Below, piece by piece: positions 29,590 through 40,146 of a stretch of DNA of 64,000 bases. A program made the translations under genes and the position numbers. The DNA is taken from NCBI GenBank assembly GCA_021927905.1, contig BLLK01000069.1, positions 1,302,001 to 1,366,000 of the forward strand, given 5' to 3'. This DNA is from Chaetoceros tenuissimus (taxonomy: Eukaryota; Bacillariophyta; Thalassiosirophyceae; Chaetocerotales; Chaetocerotaceae). The first letter of the stretch is position 1; every line of letters begins with the position of its first letter. Under the pieces are notes generated by a model. It was not told the DNA's origin and searched no databases. It saw only the letters and a list, made by a program, of their open reading frames with translations.

Positions 29590-31499
29590 ATGGATCACTA
29601 CATTGCAAAGATGCAATCTTCACCACCAACAGCTGATGACAGTGTTGCAAAGGATCCGCCATCTACGACCACTTCCATGGCAAATACACAATTCACACAA
29701 GCAACTACTCCAGCAGCAAGTACAAACCATTCAGATTACAGTAGTAATTACAACTACAACCCACAAGACAGTATAGATAGTCTACAGAAAGATTCTACTC
29801 ACCACACACTACAAAATATAGCTGCAACTGCTGGTAATGTCTTGGAATGGTACGATTTTGCAGTATTTGGATATTTCAGTGATGTGATTGGTGAACTCTT
29901 CTTTCCATTAGCCGATGATAGTACTGCAATCGTAGAAAGTTTTACTGTTTTTGGAATTGCTTTTTTAATGAGACCTTTGGGTGGTTGTAAGTTTCTTTTT
30001 TCTTTGTACAAACTTATACATCCGAATGAGTAACATGCTGACATTATATTACTTCTTTAGTAATGATGGGATATATAGGAGACAAGATGGGGAGGAAGAA
30101 AGCATTAGAGTTGAGTATTTTCCTCATGGCAATTCCTACCTTCTTCATGGGTTTACTTCCGACCTACGCAGAAGTGGGTAAATTATCGACTGTTCTTCTT
30201 GTATTTGTGAGAATGTTACAAGGACTCTCAGTTGGAGGTCAACTTGTTTCTTCTCTTGTTTATACTTGTGAAAATAATCCACCTGATCAAATGGGATTCT
30301 ATGGCAGCCTAGTCGGTTCTGGTGCCAATTTTGGTACATTACTGGGTAGCGTTGTAGCTTTTCTATTGAGGAAGAATTTGAACCCGTTACAATTGAGAGA
30401 GTGGGGTTGGAGACTACCATTCATCTCTGGAATTTTAGTCACAATATGCGGAGTTTATCTAAAATATTACTGCGACGACGAAGCATTCAATCGTTTGCAT
30501 CCCGAGGGAACTACTTGCCCAAATCCAATCAAGGCTACATTTAAGAAAGGGAATAGAATAGAATTATTGGCGGCAAGTTTGATACCTATGTTATGGGCTG
30601 GCGGCTTCTATATTTCATTCGTTTGGATGGCGACTTTCATGGGGGAACTTTTATCACCTCCTGTTCCAGATGCTTTCTTTGTGAATAGTCTTTCACTACT
30701 CATAAGTGTCTGTTTATTCTTCCCTGTTGCTGGGTCACTTGCTGATACATTTGGAAAAAGAAACATTATGCTTATTGGGGCTCTTGGATTGATGGGCCTC
30801 AGCCCTTTATTTCATTTTATCATTAGTTTGGGAAACGACACTGGGGCATTTTTTGCTCAATGTGGTCTAGGCTTCACTTTGTCACTTTACGGAGCTCCTA
30901 TGGGAGGATTTTTGGTGCAAAGTTTTCCTCCTCAGATGCGGTTGACTTCGATTGCATTCAGTTACAACATTGCACATGCAATCGTTGGAGGGTCTTCACC
31001 CGCATTGGCTACTTATCTTGAAGACAAATACGGTGAAATGGCACCTGGATACGTAATCACTGTCATCTCGATCTTCTCTTTGATTGGTTTGTATATTGCG
31101 CCTCAGTTTAGAGATCATCTCGAGGGGGAGGACGATATTGAATTCCAAGTTTCCCGACGTCCAGTACAGAATGATGTAGGTCTCAGCTTTCACGATAGAG
31201 ATGCTGGCCTCGTACAACAGGATCAGAGAGTGGAAAGAGTAGATCAAAGAAAAGCAGAACAAACAATTGACCATACCCCAACCAACACTGAGAACAACGT
31301 CTCAAAGCTTGCATCAATAAGAAGTCTGTACACAGATCCTGATGGCCTTTCAGTGGATGCAAGTGAAGCAAGTGAGGATGATGGAGATGATGGTTTATCT
31401 GTTGACAGTTCTGTACAGGAGTCAGTCGACGAGGAAGCATCAGAATCACAAGGAAGTCTTGATCATGGCGATGGATTCCTTCAGGCGGAACTGATATGA
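29590..31499 (+). CDS. MFS transporter, metabolite:H+ symporter type (ProP-like)
   Basis: Two exons: 29590-29986 and 30061-31499 (74 bp intron), 611 residues. It has a disordered Thr/Ser-rich N-terminus of about 75 residues, then a 12-helix MFS core. The core opens with GNVLEWYDFAVFGYFSD, the signature of the proline/betaine and dicarboxylate metabolite:H+ symporter family. GYIGDKMGRKKALE is the MFS A-motif between helices 2 and 3. LQGLSVGGQLVSSLVY and a NFGTLLGSVVAFLL helix follow. The C-terminal tail is acidic and Ser-rich (about 110 residues). The family name suggests an osmolyte or organic acid substrate; the sequence does not tell which one. The membrane is unknown. Confidence 0.88.
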
Positions 31500-33824
31500 A
31501 AGAGAATATATTTGCATATGAATATGTGTCTAATTGTATTTACTTGATAAATGGTGGTGTTACATTTGATTACATTGTTATGAGTTTATTTCAATTATAA
31601 ATTAAAAAAAGATACCTAATTCAATAGCTTTTGCCGGGGTAAAAATAGAGGCAAATAGACAGCTGTCAAAAATAACTGGCAAGGGACTCCGATACGATTC
31701 TAGTACGCACGACGCAACATAACTGCGTTCTCACACATCATCTACACACTCTACCACATACATTACTTACAATTGTACCATGCATACCAAAGATAAAGGA
31801 GATCACTTCAATTGTATTGATGATAAAAATGGAGCTGTAACTTCAGCTTTGATAGCTCCCAGAGCTATGGATGCTCGCAGATCATGATACTCCTTGGAGA
31901 TGGGCACTTGAAGATGGCTGCCCTATTACTCGTTCCTAGCTCGCTCGTTCGCTCTACTCGATACACTAGTGCTGCTATCTGAGGAGGAGACGCATTTGTT
32001 GACTCAGAAGATGCTTGGAGTACCTTCTCAAGTCCAGTAGGTTTGCGGTTTAGGAGCGGATTCGTTCCTAGGAATTATACAAGGAGACATCGAAGTATGA
32101 ATGCATCTCCAGACCGGCCGGCAGAAGTCATCAGTAAGAGAGGAGAGGCGCTTGAGTAGCGACGTAGCGACCAGGAATATAAATTTTAGTGTGTTGTGTA
32201 GAAAAAGCGCAAAAGATTTATTGGCAAAAAATAAAAAAGTAGAATTTAAAAGGACAACTAGATTTACTGGCTGGCTATTTGAATGCAAATAGGAAAGGTA
32301 AACGTTTTCGTCTGTCAGCATGCATTGAGCTGCAAGAATTTTCAAATGAATCGTGGTTGACAATCGCTGGATGAAGTGGCGAAGTAGACATATGTAGAGA
32401 AACTCGATGAGGAAATAATAAAAGGCTTACTTGCTTGAGTCCATGTCCATGGTGAATTCATGCAAGTGATTGACGAAATCATCGACGAATGAATTTTGAG
32501 ATATTTTGGTTTCCCTTTGTTGTTTTTTTTAATCCATATGAACATACCATCTGCTCAATCTTTCGTTTAACTCTAATTTACAAATAAAATATATTATCAT
32601 ATATTCTGTGTATTTCGTAGGTTTTATAGAAGTCGTCGTGAATCATGGTAAGTCTTCATGACGGTCATGTACTCTAAACTATCGTACATATGTAAGAAAG
32701 TAATAGTGAACCTTGAACTTATTAAAAGCGGTAAGGAAAATGCAAATACATGTCTCCAAAAATAATTATATCTCAGATTGGTGTCTATGATCCAATACAT
32801 TTCTTTTCAAATTAATGTATTCCATATGAGTGTCTCGCTGGAAGATATGCATTCACACATGTTCTGACGAGTACGCCAAGAAACCAATAATGAACAAAAT
32901 CAAAATAGAGCATAAAAAGAAGCGAAACTTTGCTAATTTGAAAGTAGCGAGTCGGAGGATTGCAAATATGATTGAAGAAGGTGAAGAACAAGAGAAGAAG
33001 AATGAAAAAGTAGAGAATTCTTTGAGGCTCTTCCTTCTGACATGCAAGTTAAAACAGTGTAATCATAGTACATACGAAACAAATAAATACATCAATATAT
33101 GACGCAAGGTATGTTTCTTTTCCACATAACCATGTAACATGATGTAGCATTAGTAGCATATTCATTATCGTCGTGCATCGTCGTAACTTTGCCGTACTCG
33201 CTTAACGGCTACATAATTCATATTGAATTAAAGATCACATCACTATTAAAGGCTATGAAAAACGTTAATTTATCAATATGGAAAGAATATGCACAGCTTC
33301 TTCAGCTATGGGCACGTATCACAGTTAGTTTTTTATCGTTGCGATGTTTTGCGATTGAAAGGTGATGTCCATGTGTGAGACAATGATGTGCGATATATGA
33401 CGTCCATATGTAGCTACTGCGGCAGGTACATTAATTTGCCTTCAGAGGTGCCCCGGCGAAAACAGAAGCAAACGCTTTCTTTTCCGTTTGATATGAAATG
33501 AATGGTGGTCTCCGTACAAAAATCGCGCGAAAGAAATCTTGTCTTTCGTTTTTGCCGGGGTATGGCTAGGGGGAAAATCCAAAAAATCACTTAACAAGTG
33601 CCCCGGCAAAAGTACAAGATACGACTCAACAAGTCAACTTTTCTTTTAGCTAGCTAGCAACCAACGCCAGCAAAGTCCTTCACTCCCAACCACGAATTTC
33701 AATTCTGACCATTGATGACAATCAGAAAGAATAGAACACAACATCAATTTCCAAAAGCTGTCAACGGAAATACATACTTGTATCTGTATTACTTCATACA
33801 TCAATTCACATTTGTATAGAGAAT
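31500..33824. other. Gene-poor 2.3 kb region
   Basis: No convincing gene was found on either strand. Several open frames of 60-110 codons lack family features. The notable content is a CCCCGGCAAAA motif or its reverse at 31628, 33451, 33550 and 33601. A short frame around 31800-31940 (segment DTPWRWALEDGCPITRS) hints at a decayed repeat protein. Confidence 0.5.
33550..33611. repeat. Inverted repeat TTTTGCCGGGG / CCCCGGCAAAA
   Basis: A perfect 11-bp stem with a loop of about 40 nt, some 215 bp upstream of the Obg start codon. Further copies of the same arm lie at 33451 (one mismatch) and at 31628-31638. Confidence 0.7.
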
Positions 33825-35633
33825 ATGGTTCGTGCTTTAAGTATAATAGCTCTCATTTTGAGCGCGGCGAATTCAGATGGATTTTCCATCAATTATCAAA
33901 GAACAAGGCTCATCACAAACTTGAATGGAAAAACTAACGAAGTTACTGACTGGGACAAGTTACAACCAAAAATAGAACGAAAGAATAAACCTCAGACTCA
34001 ACAGAGAGATGATCCAGAATGGAAATTTTTCGATACAGCAAGAATTCATGTTACTGGTGGTGATGGAGGAAATGGATGTGTAGCATTTCGTCGTGAAAAA
34101 GGTGTTGCTATGGGAGGACCTTCTGGAGGACGTGGTGGTGACGGAGGAAGTATAATACTTGTATGCGATGAAGGATTGAATACTCTTGCACCATCAAGAA
34201 ATCGTGTACATGTCAGAGCCCGCAAGGGTAATAATGGAACTGGTAAAAGTAGAAATGGATGTGCTGGGCTTGACGAACGAATCCCTGTACCACCTGGAAC
34301 TGTTGTAAGAGAATTACTGGCACAGAAAGTTGCAGGTGAATTAAAAGAGCATGGCGAAGAACTTCTTGTAGCAAGAGGTGGTCGTGGAGGAAGAGGAAAT
34401 GCTGCTTTCAAGACAGCAAGAAGAACTGCTCCTAAATTGGCAGAGCGTGGAGAACCAGGCGCAGCGAGATGGCTCAGTCTCGAGTTGAAGTTGGTTGCAG
34501 ATGTAGGATTTTTGGGTATGCCTAATGCAGGAAAGAGCACTCTTCTAGCTGCTGCTTCCGCGGCAAAGCCAAAAATTGCAAACTATCCTTTTACAACAAT
34601 CGTTCCAAATCTTGGAGTATGTGATATTGGTGATGAGGGAGCTGGTCTAGTTCTCTGTGATATTCCTGGATTGATTGAGGGTGCATCGAGTGGAGTAGGA
34701 ATGGGTAGCACATTTCTTCGTCATGTTCAAAGATGTAAAGTTTTACTACATGTTGTAGATGGTACATCAGAAGACCCTATTGGAGACTTCAAAACAATTA
34801 ATAAGGAGTTGGAGAATTACGATGAGTTCCTTGCACAGAAACCACAGGTTGTTGTTCTAAACAAATGCGATGTTTCAGAAGTAAATGAGAAGAAGGACGA
34901 ACTCATACAGCAGTTGCGCGAAGCAGCTGGACATACACGTGTTCTCCATATTTCAGCCGCTACTCAGAATAATGTAGCTGAATTGATGGGAAGATTGAAG
35001 AAGTTCTGTGATTCTCAACCTGTTGTTGATTTACCAGAACCCCCACAGGTTGACTTTACTAAGGCGGCTTTGGAGAGCGACAGTGATGACTTTGGTAAGT
35101 TTCAAGGTGACGATCTTTTTCCTGTTCTTTCTTACTATGCAAAAATGCTGATTTCGTTTTCCATAGAAATCATGAGTGATCCAGCATATCCTGGACAATG
35201 GAGAGTCAAGGGTGGTTATATTGAACAAGTTGCAAAGATGACACATTGGGAATATCCAGAAGCTGTCGAGCGCTTTGGAAGACAGCTCGATGCTCTTGGA
35301 ATTGCTGCAGAGCTAGAGCGCCGAGGAGCAGTTGATGGCGATTTGGTTATGGTTGACAAATATGACTTTGAATTTGCACCTGGTATGACGAATCCATACA
35401 TTCCTACAGATCTTCTGGAGAAGGATCTTATGTTCGAGGAAGAAAAGCAACAAGGTGGAATGCTCGTTGAAGAACCAACTGAATGGAGACCGTACAGATC
35501 TGGTGGATATTTGGATGACGACTTTGAAGAATTGGTTGGATTTAACGAAGACGGCGACTGGTCAATGCTCGATGAAGCTGAAGATATGGATGAGTTTGAG
35601 TATGAAGAAGATGACGAAATCTGGCAGGCTTAA
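33825..35633 (+). CDS. Obg-family GTPase, probably plastid (ObgC-like)
   Basis: Exons 33825-35094 and 35167-35633. The 72 bp intron (GTAAGT to CATAG) is a multiple of three with no stop, so the genomic frame reads straight through it. The spliced protein is 578 residues. It has a signal peptide and a Phe-containing site (AANSDGFS), suggesting plastid import. The Obg fold shows GGDGGNGCVAFRREKGV and GGRGGDGGS glycine stretches. The G domain shows GMPNAGKSTLL (G1), the switch YPFTTIVPNLG, DIPGLIEGAS (G3) and LNKCD (G4). After the intron comes the OCT domain (MTHWEYPEAVERFGRQLD). A long acidic tail ends the protein. Obg proteins act in ribosome maturation and, in plants, thylakoid development. 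Confidence 0.93.
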   Translation: MVRALSIIALILSAANSDGFSINYQRTRLITNLNGKTNEVTDWDKLQPKIERKNKPQTQQRDDPEWKFFDTARIHVTGGDGGNGCVAFRREKGVAMGGPSGGRGGDGGSIILVCDEGLNTLAPSRNRVHVRARKGNNGTGKSRNGCAGLDERIPVPPGTVVRELLAQKVAGELKEHGEELLVARGGRGGRGNAAFKTARRTAPKLAERGEPGAARWLSLELKLVADVGFLGMPNAGKSTLLAAASAAKPKIANYPFTTIVPNLGVCDIGDEGAGLVLCDIPGLIEGASSGVGMGSTFLRHVQRCKVLLHVVDGTSEDPIGDFKTINKELENYDEFLAQKPQVVVLNKCDVSEVNEKKDELIQQLREAAGHTRVLHISAATQNNVAELMGRLKKFCDSQPVVDLPEPPQVDFTKAALESDSDDFGKFQGDDLFPVLSYYAKMLISFSIEIMSDPAYPGQWRVKGGYIEQVAKMTHWEYPEAVERFGRQLDALGIAAELERRGAVDGDLVMVDKYDFEFAPGMTNPYIPTDLLEKDLMFEEEKQQGGMLVEEPTEWRPYRSGGYLDDDFEELVGFNEDGDWSMLDEAEDMDEFEYEEDDEIWQA

Positions 35634-35674
35634 TTATGTTTAATTCTATTGTACAGTATAAACATTTTATTAAT

Positions 35675-36586
35675 TCAGTTTTTTGGGAGCACAATATTCT
35701 TCATCATAACATCGTGCCATAGAGGTACAACTGCCTCCGTGCCGTACTCTTCATGAGATACATTGTCAAGATTGATTTGAATGGCATCTTCAAGGTGACC
35801 TGCACAACAAGGTACAATACCATCACCGTGCTCATTTCCAATTCCACATACACGTGTGTAACTGTCATATGATAGACCTTCACCCTTCGTTGTACAACTC
35901 ATTACTGTCATGTACTTTACCTTTGGTGAAAAGTAACTCCCGGGGAACATTTCATCTGTGATTCTCAATGCGCCTCTTGTTAAATCCCAAACTGATTGCG
36001 GAGGAGGGATATTTGGAGTTCCTAATGTGACGCATCCGATTATATTATTCAAATCAATAGTTTGCTCAATTCCGGGCACCTCCCCTGAGAGGAATCCAAT
36101 AGCAGCTCGAGCCAACCATCCTCCAGCACTACATGCAATTAGTATGATATTAGCATCTTTATCTTCTTGAACTATCCTGTTTATTTCTGTTGAAACTTTA
36201 TCAAGATACCATCGAAATGCGGGTCGTATTGGAGAAGCAGTTCCTTTCCAGAATTCGATATCTGTTATTCCTCGAATAAAAACCTTGAGCCAGTCACTTC
36301 TTTTGATTGGAAGAACGCGTATCTGAGCATCATCCCAACCTTGCATCATCAACGAAGTTTTCAGATTTCCTTCTTCAATGAATTCATTGGATCCCTGTCC
36401 AAATCCCGGACAAAGCAGTATTCTCATGTGTTCCAAACCTTTTTCTTTAAAAGACGGCAGATACAACTCATGACGATGAGGTGCTTGTTGTTGAATTGTT
36501 ACAAAGGCTGCAGTATCTACGAAATACAGAAAGAGAGAGATGGCAAAGCAGAGGTAACTTTTCATCTTCGTTTTTTGTAGTTTCAT
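35675..36586 (-). CDS. Alpha/beta-hydrolase, lipase-like, secretory or plastid
   Basis: An intronless gene of 303 residues (ATG 36586; a second ATG at 36565 would start MKSYLC). The signal peptide is followed by DTAAFVTI, which may be a plastid-import site. An alpha/beta-hydrolase core follows: ILLCPGFGQGSNEF oxyanion strand, the nucleophile elbow IACSAGGWLARAA, then CVTLGTPNIPPP, a GIGNEHGDGIVP segment for the Asp and a late His (LWHDVM). The elbow reads A-C-S-A-G rather than G-x-S-x-G. A similar elbow with GHS occurs in plant plastid hydrolases related to PGAP1. The substrate is probably an ester lipid, but this is inferred. It converges on Obg with 41 bp between stops. Confidence 0.8.
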   Translation of the reverse strand: MKLQKTKMKSYLCFAISLFLYFVDTAAFVTIQQQAPHRHELYLPSFKEKGLEHMRILLCPGFGQGSNEFIEEGNLKTSLMMQGWDDAQIRVLPIKRSDWLKVFIRGITDIEFWKGTASPIRPAFRWYLDKVSTEINRIVQEDKDANIILIACSAGGWLARAAIGFLSGEVPGIEQTIDLNNIIGCVTLGTPNIPPPQSVWDLTRGALRITDEMFPGSYFSPKVKYMTVMSCTTKGEGLSYDSYTRVCGIGNEHGDGIVPCCAGHLEDAIQINLDNVSHEEYGTEAVVPLWHDVMMKNIVLPKN

Positions 36587-36954
36587 TCAATATGATGTGT
36601 TTTGGTATGTGTCAAACAGACCATCATTCATCGATGCTTCTGTTTCGAAAGTTTGCAATACTGATGAGAAGGGTGTTGGTTAAATTAATGTTATCGGCAG
36701 GACTAACTCCAGATCAACTAATCTAAATGACTCGTTGACAGCACACTCGGTATCCTAGAGGCATAGATCTTCATTGCAGGCCTCGGACAAAATCGTCCTC
36801 ACACTTTCGAACTGAGAACCATCATCAAGAAAGATGAATGTGATTTCATCAGACTTCACTGTCAGAATCAACCCTCCTCTTTACAGGTTGGCTGCTCACT
36901 CTCTCAATATTTTCACAAACCTTTCCTGCCTTAGCTTATTCTCAAAAAAGAAAG
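36587..36954. other. Divergent intergenic region
   Basis: 368 bp between the hydrolase and the sulfotransferase-like gene. Nothing specific recognised. Confidence 0.5.
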
Positions 36955-38259
36955 ATGCAGATGCAATCCTCGAGTAATCACGAAGTTGCTTCGAACCAGC
37001 TGAGTTTTGATGACGACTGTGAAATGATTCCAATCAATCATGGAGGAACTTCTAGTTCCAACAAATCATCATGCTACGACCAAAGACCTAGATATGAATC
37101 CTACATCATACTTCTTCTATCTATTTCTCTTCTCCTTGCACTAAGTAAAATATCTCGGCAGGGAGCAGACATCAAGTATTTACTTGATGAAACCATCGAA
37201 ATTGGGAAAGAAAACAATTTTCCAGGAGAAGTCACTGAAAATCTCACTACTATCGAGGAGATAGCACAATTGAAGCCTGACACAACTATCAAGCCTACGA
37301 AATATTCAATTCTTCCTGAGAGAATATACACCGTCATTGGCCTCGAAAGTTCGGGCACTCAATTCATGTCCTCTATTCTTGCCAAGGCATTAGGGCTTGA
37401 GCACTATAGAGAGGGTTCATTCCCGTGCAACCGGGATTGTGACGAGTACGCTCCGGTTCAGGTTCAACATTTTTCTTTACCTTGGGGCTCAACATGCGAT
37501 TCTAATCCAAATCCAAAAGTTGTAGACGTGGTGCTTCCCTCTCAATGTACACGACAAAAGTCAGACTCTCTCGAAATCAGTCAATGTAATGAAATGACTG
37601 AAGGTCTGTGGGGGTTCGAAACAAATAGAGATGAACTACATTATCCATCTCGATATCAACTCGATATCGTATCGCACAAGGATTGGTATGATGTAAATGG
37701 TGTTCAACAGTACATCATAATTGTAATTCGGGACTCAAATATATCTTCGACAGCTAGGTCAAGAGACCACTGTGGAGATTCAGAATTACTTGAGAGGGAA
37801 GAAAAGATAGGAACTCAAATAATAACACGAGCTATCAACAAATATATTCTTGAAGCTGAAGATGAGATTACCCCCGAAAAACTTCCAATGTGGGCAGCAA
37901 AGAAAGATCAAAAACAGAGAAACTCCTACGACCCTACTAGTAATGAAGGCTACTATTCATACGAAACCGATGACGACTTTGCAAAAAGTGAAATGGGTCC
38001 CGATGAAGGAATGAATGGCATCGATGAGTATGACGACGATGATCATGAATTAAATGACGAATGGCGTAGATCATTGGGAGCACTGTCAGCAAACAACAAT
38101 GTTGTGGTTGTATCTTATGAATCTTTACTAAAACTACAGGGAACCTATCTAAAGACAATATATTCTGCACTTGATATTCAATCAGACTATATGCCTTCAT
38201 TCAAAGATGGGAATTCAAAATATATCAATGGAAGAAGAGCCAACAATAATAACAATTAG
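36955..38259 (+). CDS. Type II membrane protein, sulfotransferase-like
   Basis: An intronless gene of 434 residues. It has a cytosolic tail of about 45 residues, one membrane segment (YIILLLSISLLLALSKI), then a luminal domain: the topology of Golgi sulfotransferases. VIGLESSGTQFMSSILAKAL fits the 5'-phosphosulfate loop, IIVIRDSNISSTARSRDHC the 3'-phosphate-binding element, and VVVVSYESLLKLQGTYLKTI the late conserved strand-helix. An acidic insert around residues 315-365 and a C-terminal Asn run are unusual. It probably sulfates a glycan or protein in the secretory pathway, but catalytic residues are too divergent to be certain. The 3' end may be missing a short conserved segment seen in larger relatives. 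Confidence 0.6.
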   Translation: MQMQSSSNHEVASNQLSFDDDCEMIPINHGGTSSSNKSSCYDQRPRYESYIILLLSISLLLALSKISRQGADIKYLLDETIEIGKENNFPGEVTENLTTIEEIAQLKPDTTIKPTKYSILPERIYTVIGLESSGTQFMSSILAKALGLEHYREGSFPCNRDCDEYAPVQVQHFSLPWGSTCDSNPNPKVVDVVLPSQCTRQKSDSLEISQCNEMTEGLWGFETNRDELHYPSRYQLDIVSHKDWYDVNGVQQYIIIVIRDSNISSTARSRDHCGDSELLEREEKIGTQIITRAINKYILEAEDEITPEKLPMWAAKKDQKQRNSYDPTSNEGYYSYETDDDFAKSEMGPDEGMNGIDEYDDDDHELNDEWRRSLGALSANNNVVVVSYESLLKLQGTYLKTIYSALDIQSDYMPSFKDGNSKYINGRRANNNNN

Positions 38260-38404
38260 AAGTGAATATACCTCGACTCGGAATCCACTACTTTCTACAC
38301 GTATAAGAGTACTTTAAACGCTTTCTAGCTAATATCCACTCTATCAAATATAGTTTGCATTCGGTAACTTTTTATTTTATTGGTAGCATGGAAGGCTGAC
38401 TGCT

Positions 38405-39442
38405 TCACTTTGGCATCGAACCATCGCTCTTACCTTGAATTCTGTTCAAGACAGCCTGCATCGCATTTGTATACAAATCTAACATCCCTGCTTCACTTAA
38501 ATTTCTCAGCGATTGCTCATTAAGTCCTCCTGGCGTCTGCTCTGCAATCAATTTATCCAAACTATCCTCCTCAGCACCCTCTTCTAAACTTGTAACAAGC
38601 GCATCCTTGGTAATACCCCAATAATTTCTTGCGACAAAATTATTTGCATCACGTTTTGGTACTCCTTTTGAAATCAAAAAATCTCTATTTGTCCTCATCA
38701 AACCATACATCGGGCCCATCATACATGTACTAACCATCATAGCTTCCATGATTTCTTCATTTTCGCATTCGATACAGGTGCCCTCTTGACCACCCAAAGT
38801 TGACAATAAAGACGATAAGTTTCGAGTCGAAGAAGTACATCTTGGCACCAGTAATGGTGTGCCCTCATGATCCTGTACAGCTGGTAGACATATCATTTTG
38901 AACACATTTTCCTTTGGTAACTTTGATTTCTCCACAAGTGTAGATAATTTACCGGTAGATACCAGCGAAACAATTACTTTGTCATTTCCAAAATCCAACT
39001 CATCAAGAACCTGGTCCACTTGTTCAGGCAATACGCATACAAAGATCAAATCAGCTTCATTTACAATATGCTGCTTATCATCTGTGATTTCTACTTTGTC
39101 GCCAAATTGTTCTTTCAAAGCTTTGGACTTTGACTCCGATCTTCTGGTCACGAAAACTTTGTTGATTTGAATGTTTGAGTTTGACTCTTGAGATAAAAGA
39201 CCTGTAGCAATTGCACTTGCAATTGTCCCACAGCCCAAAAATCCTACAGATGGACTGTAAATAGACGGTGCTTCACTAGATAGGGTTTCTTTCTTGTCAG
39301 ACGACATTGCTAATGATGTAGATGTAGGTGATATGACTTGCTTCGCACTGAGAAAGTTTGTGGAGAATGGCAAAGAATGAGTGTAATAGAGCAGCTGACA
39401 AACTGCGATCAAGAGATAAGATTGAAAAGAAAGATGTTTCAT
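38405..39442 (-). CDS. Pyrroline-5-carboxylate reductase-like protein
   Basis: An intronless gene of 345 residues. A hydrophobic N-terminus (SYLLIAVCQLLYYTHSLPF) indicates entry to the secretory or plastid route. The Rossmann domain begins SVGFLGCGTIASAIATGLL, with VFVTRRSESKSKALKEQFG for the NADP pocket. The helical domain carries EQTPGGLNEQSLRNLSEAG, which aligns with the P5CR dimer motif (TPGG). The usual MPNTP segment is replaced by CLPAVQDHEGTPLLV, so it is a divergent member. It may reduce P5C to proline or act on another imine. It lies near, but is not linked in an operon with, a ProP-like transporter. Confidence 0.75.
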   Translation of the reverse strand: MKHLSFQSYLLIAVCQLLYYTHSLPFSTNFLSAKQVISPTSTSLAMSSDKKETLSSEAPSIYSPSVGFLGCGTIASAIATGLLSQESNSNIQINKVFVTRRSESKSKALKEQFGDKVEITDDKQHIVNEADLIFVCVLPEQVDQVLDELDFGNDKVIVSLVSTGKLSTLVEKSKLPKENVFKMICLPAVQDHEGTPLLVPRCTSSTRNLSSLLSTLGGQEGTCIECENEEIMEAMMVSTCMMGPMYGLMRTNRDFLISKGVPKRDANNFVARNYWGITKDALVTSLEEGAEEDSLDKLIAEQTPGGLNEQSLRNLSEAGMLDLYTNAMQAVLNRIQGKSDGSMPK

Positions 39443-40146
39443 GCGTGTTTTCTTTTTGAAATAGAAAAGTGACTAGATGTGGTAGTACATTGGTTACTCA
39501 ATCAAGTTTGCTTCGAAATAACACAACAGCACCTTTTGCACTCACTTCTTTGTTTCATCTTTCATCAAACCGTGTTGTCGTCGTTTGCCGACATTATTGA
39601 AGGAGACGATACTGCGTATTACTTACGCAAAAAGGTCATATATGAAATAGAGGTCTTATGTGTCTTTATGTACGTACTTGATGAGATATTACAACTGGCT
39701 CTCCTCTCCTCTTCTCTTTTCCTTCTCTGAACCAACCACTAGCTAGATCGATCTAATAGAGAGAGATCAAACCTAAATACATCATGCATCTCTCCCTCTG
39801 TGGACTCTTCCAAGCCATAGTATTACTTTCCGAAAGATTTCTGTTCTATTGCTTAACACTCCTAAGTTTCCGAATACTCATCCTTGAGGCAATCCGTTCT
39901 AGCTTGACAATCATAGCTGTACCTTCATATACTTTTTTGCATAATTGAAAGAAGCACCGTTTTCATTTTTGTCACAATCAAGAAAAGCATTGAAAAACAG
40001 ATCCTTTGGAGAGTAACTATCATCGTCAGAGTATTACTAAACAACAAACGCAACCAACATTTTCAGAAAATTTTAGACAATCTTGTTTGATACGAGGACC
40101 ATACAGTAGAAAAAAGCTAGCACACATAGGAAAGATATATACAAAA
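39443..40146. other. Divergent intergenic region / TAF8 5' leader
   Basis: About 700 bp. The reading frame of TAF8 stays open upstream to at least 40006 without an ATG, so a 5' UTR or a small upstream exon may lie here. No other gene seen. Confidence 0.5.

Noticed and set aside
31800-31950. Possible decayed ankyrin-like repeat (DTPWRWALEDGCPITRS)
   Set aside because: Only one short segment resembles diatom ankyrin repeats, the frame breaks on both sides, and it is too short to call a pseudogene.
32830-33102. 90-codon Lys-rich plus-strand frame
   Set aside because: It starts without an ATG and has only low-complexity Lys/Glu content in AT-rich intergenic DNA.
34046-34540. 164-codon minus-strand frame rich in Pro and Ser
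   Set aside because: Antisense of the Gly-rich Obg fold, which produces Pro-rich shadow frames.
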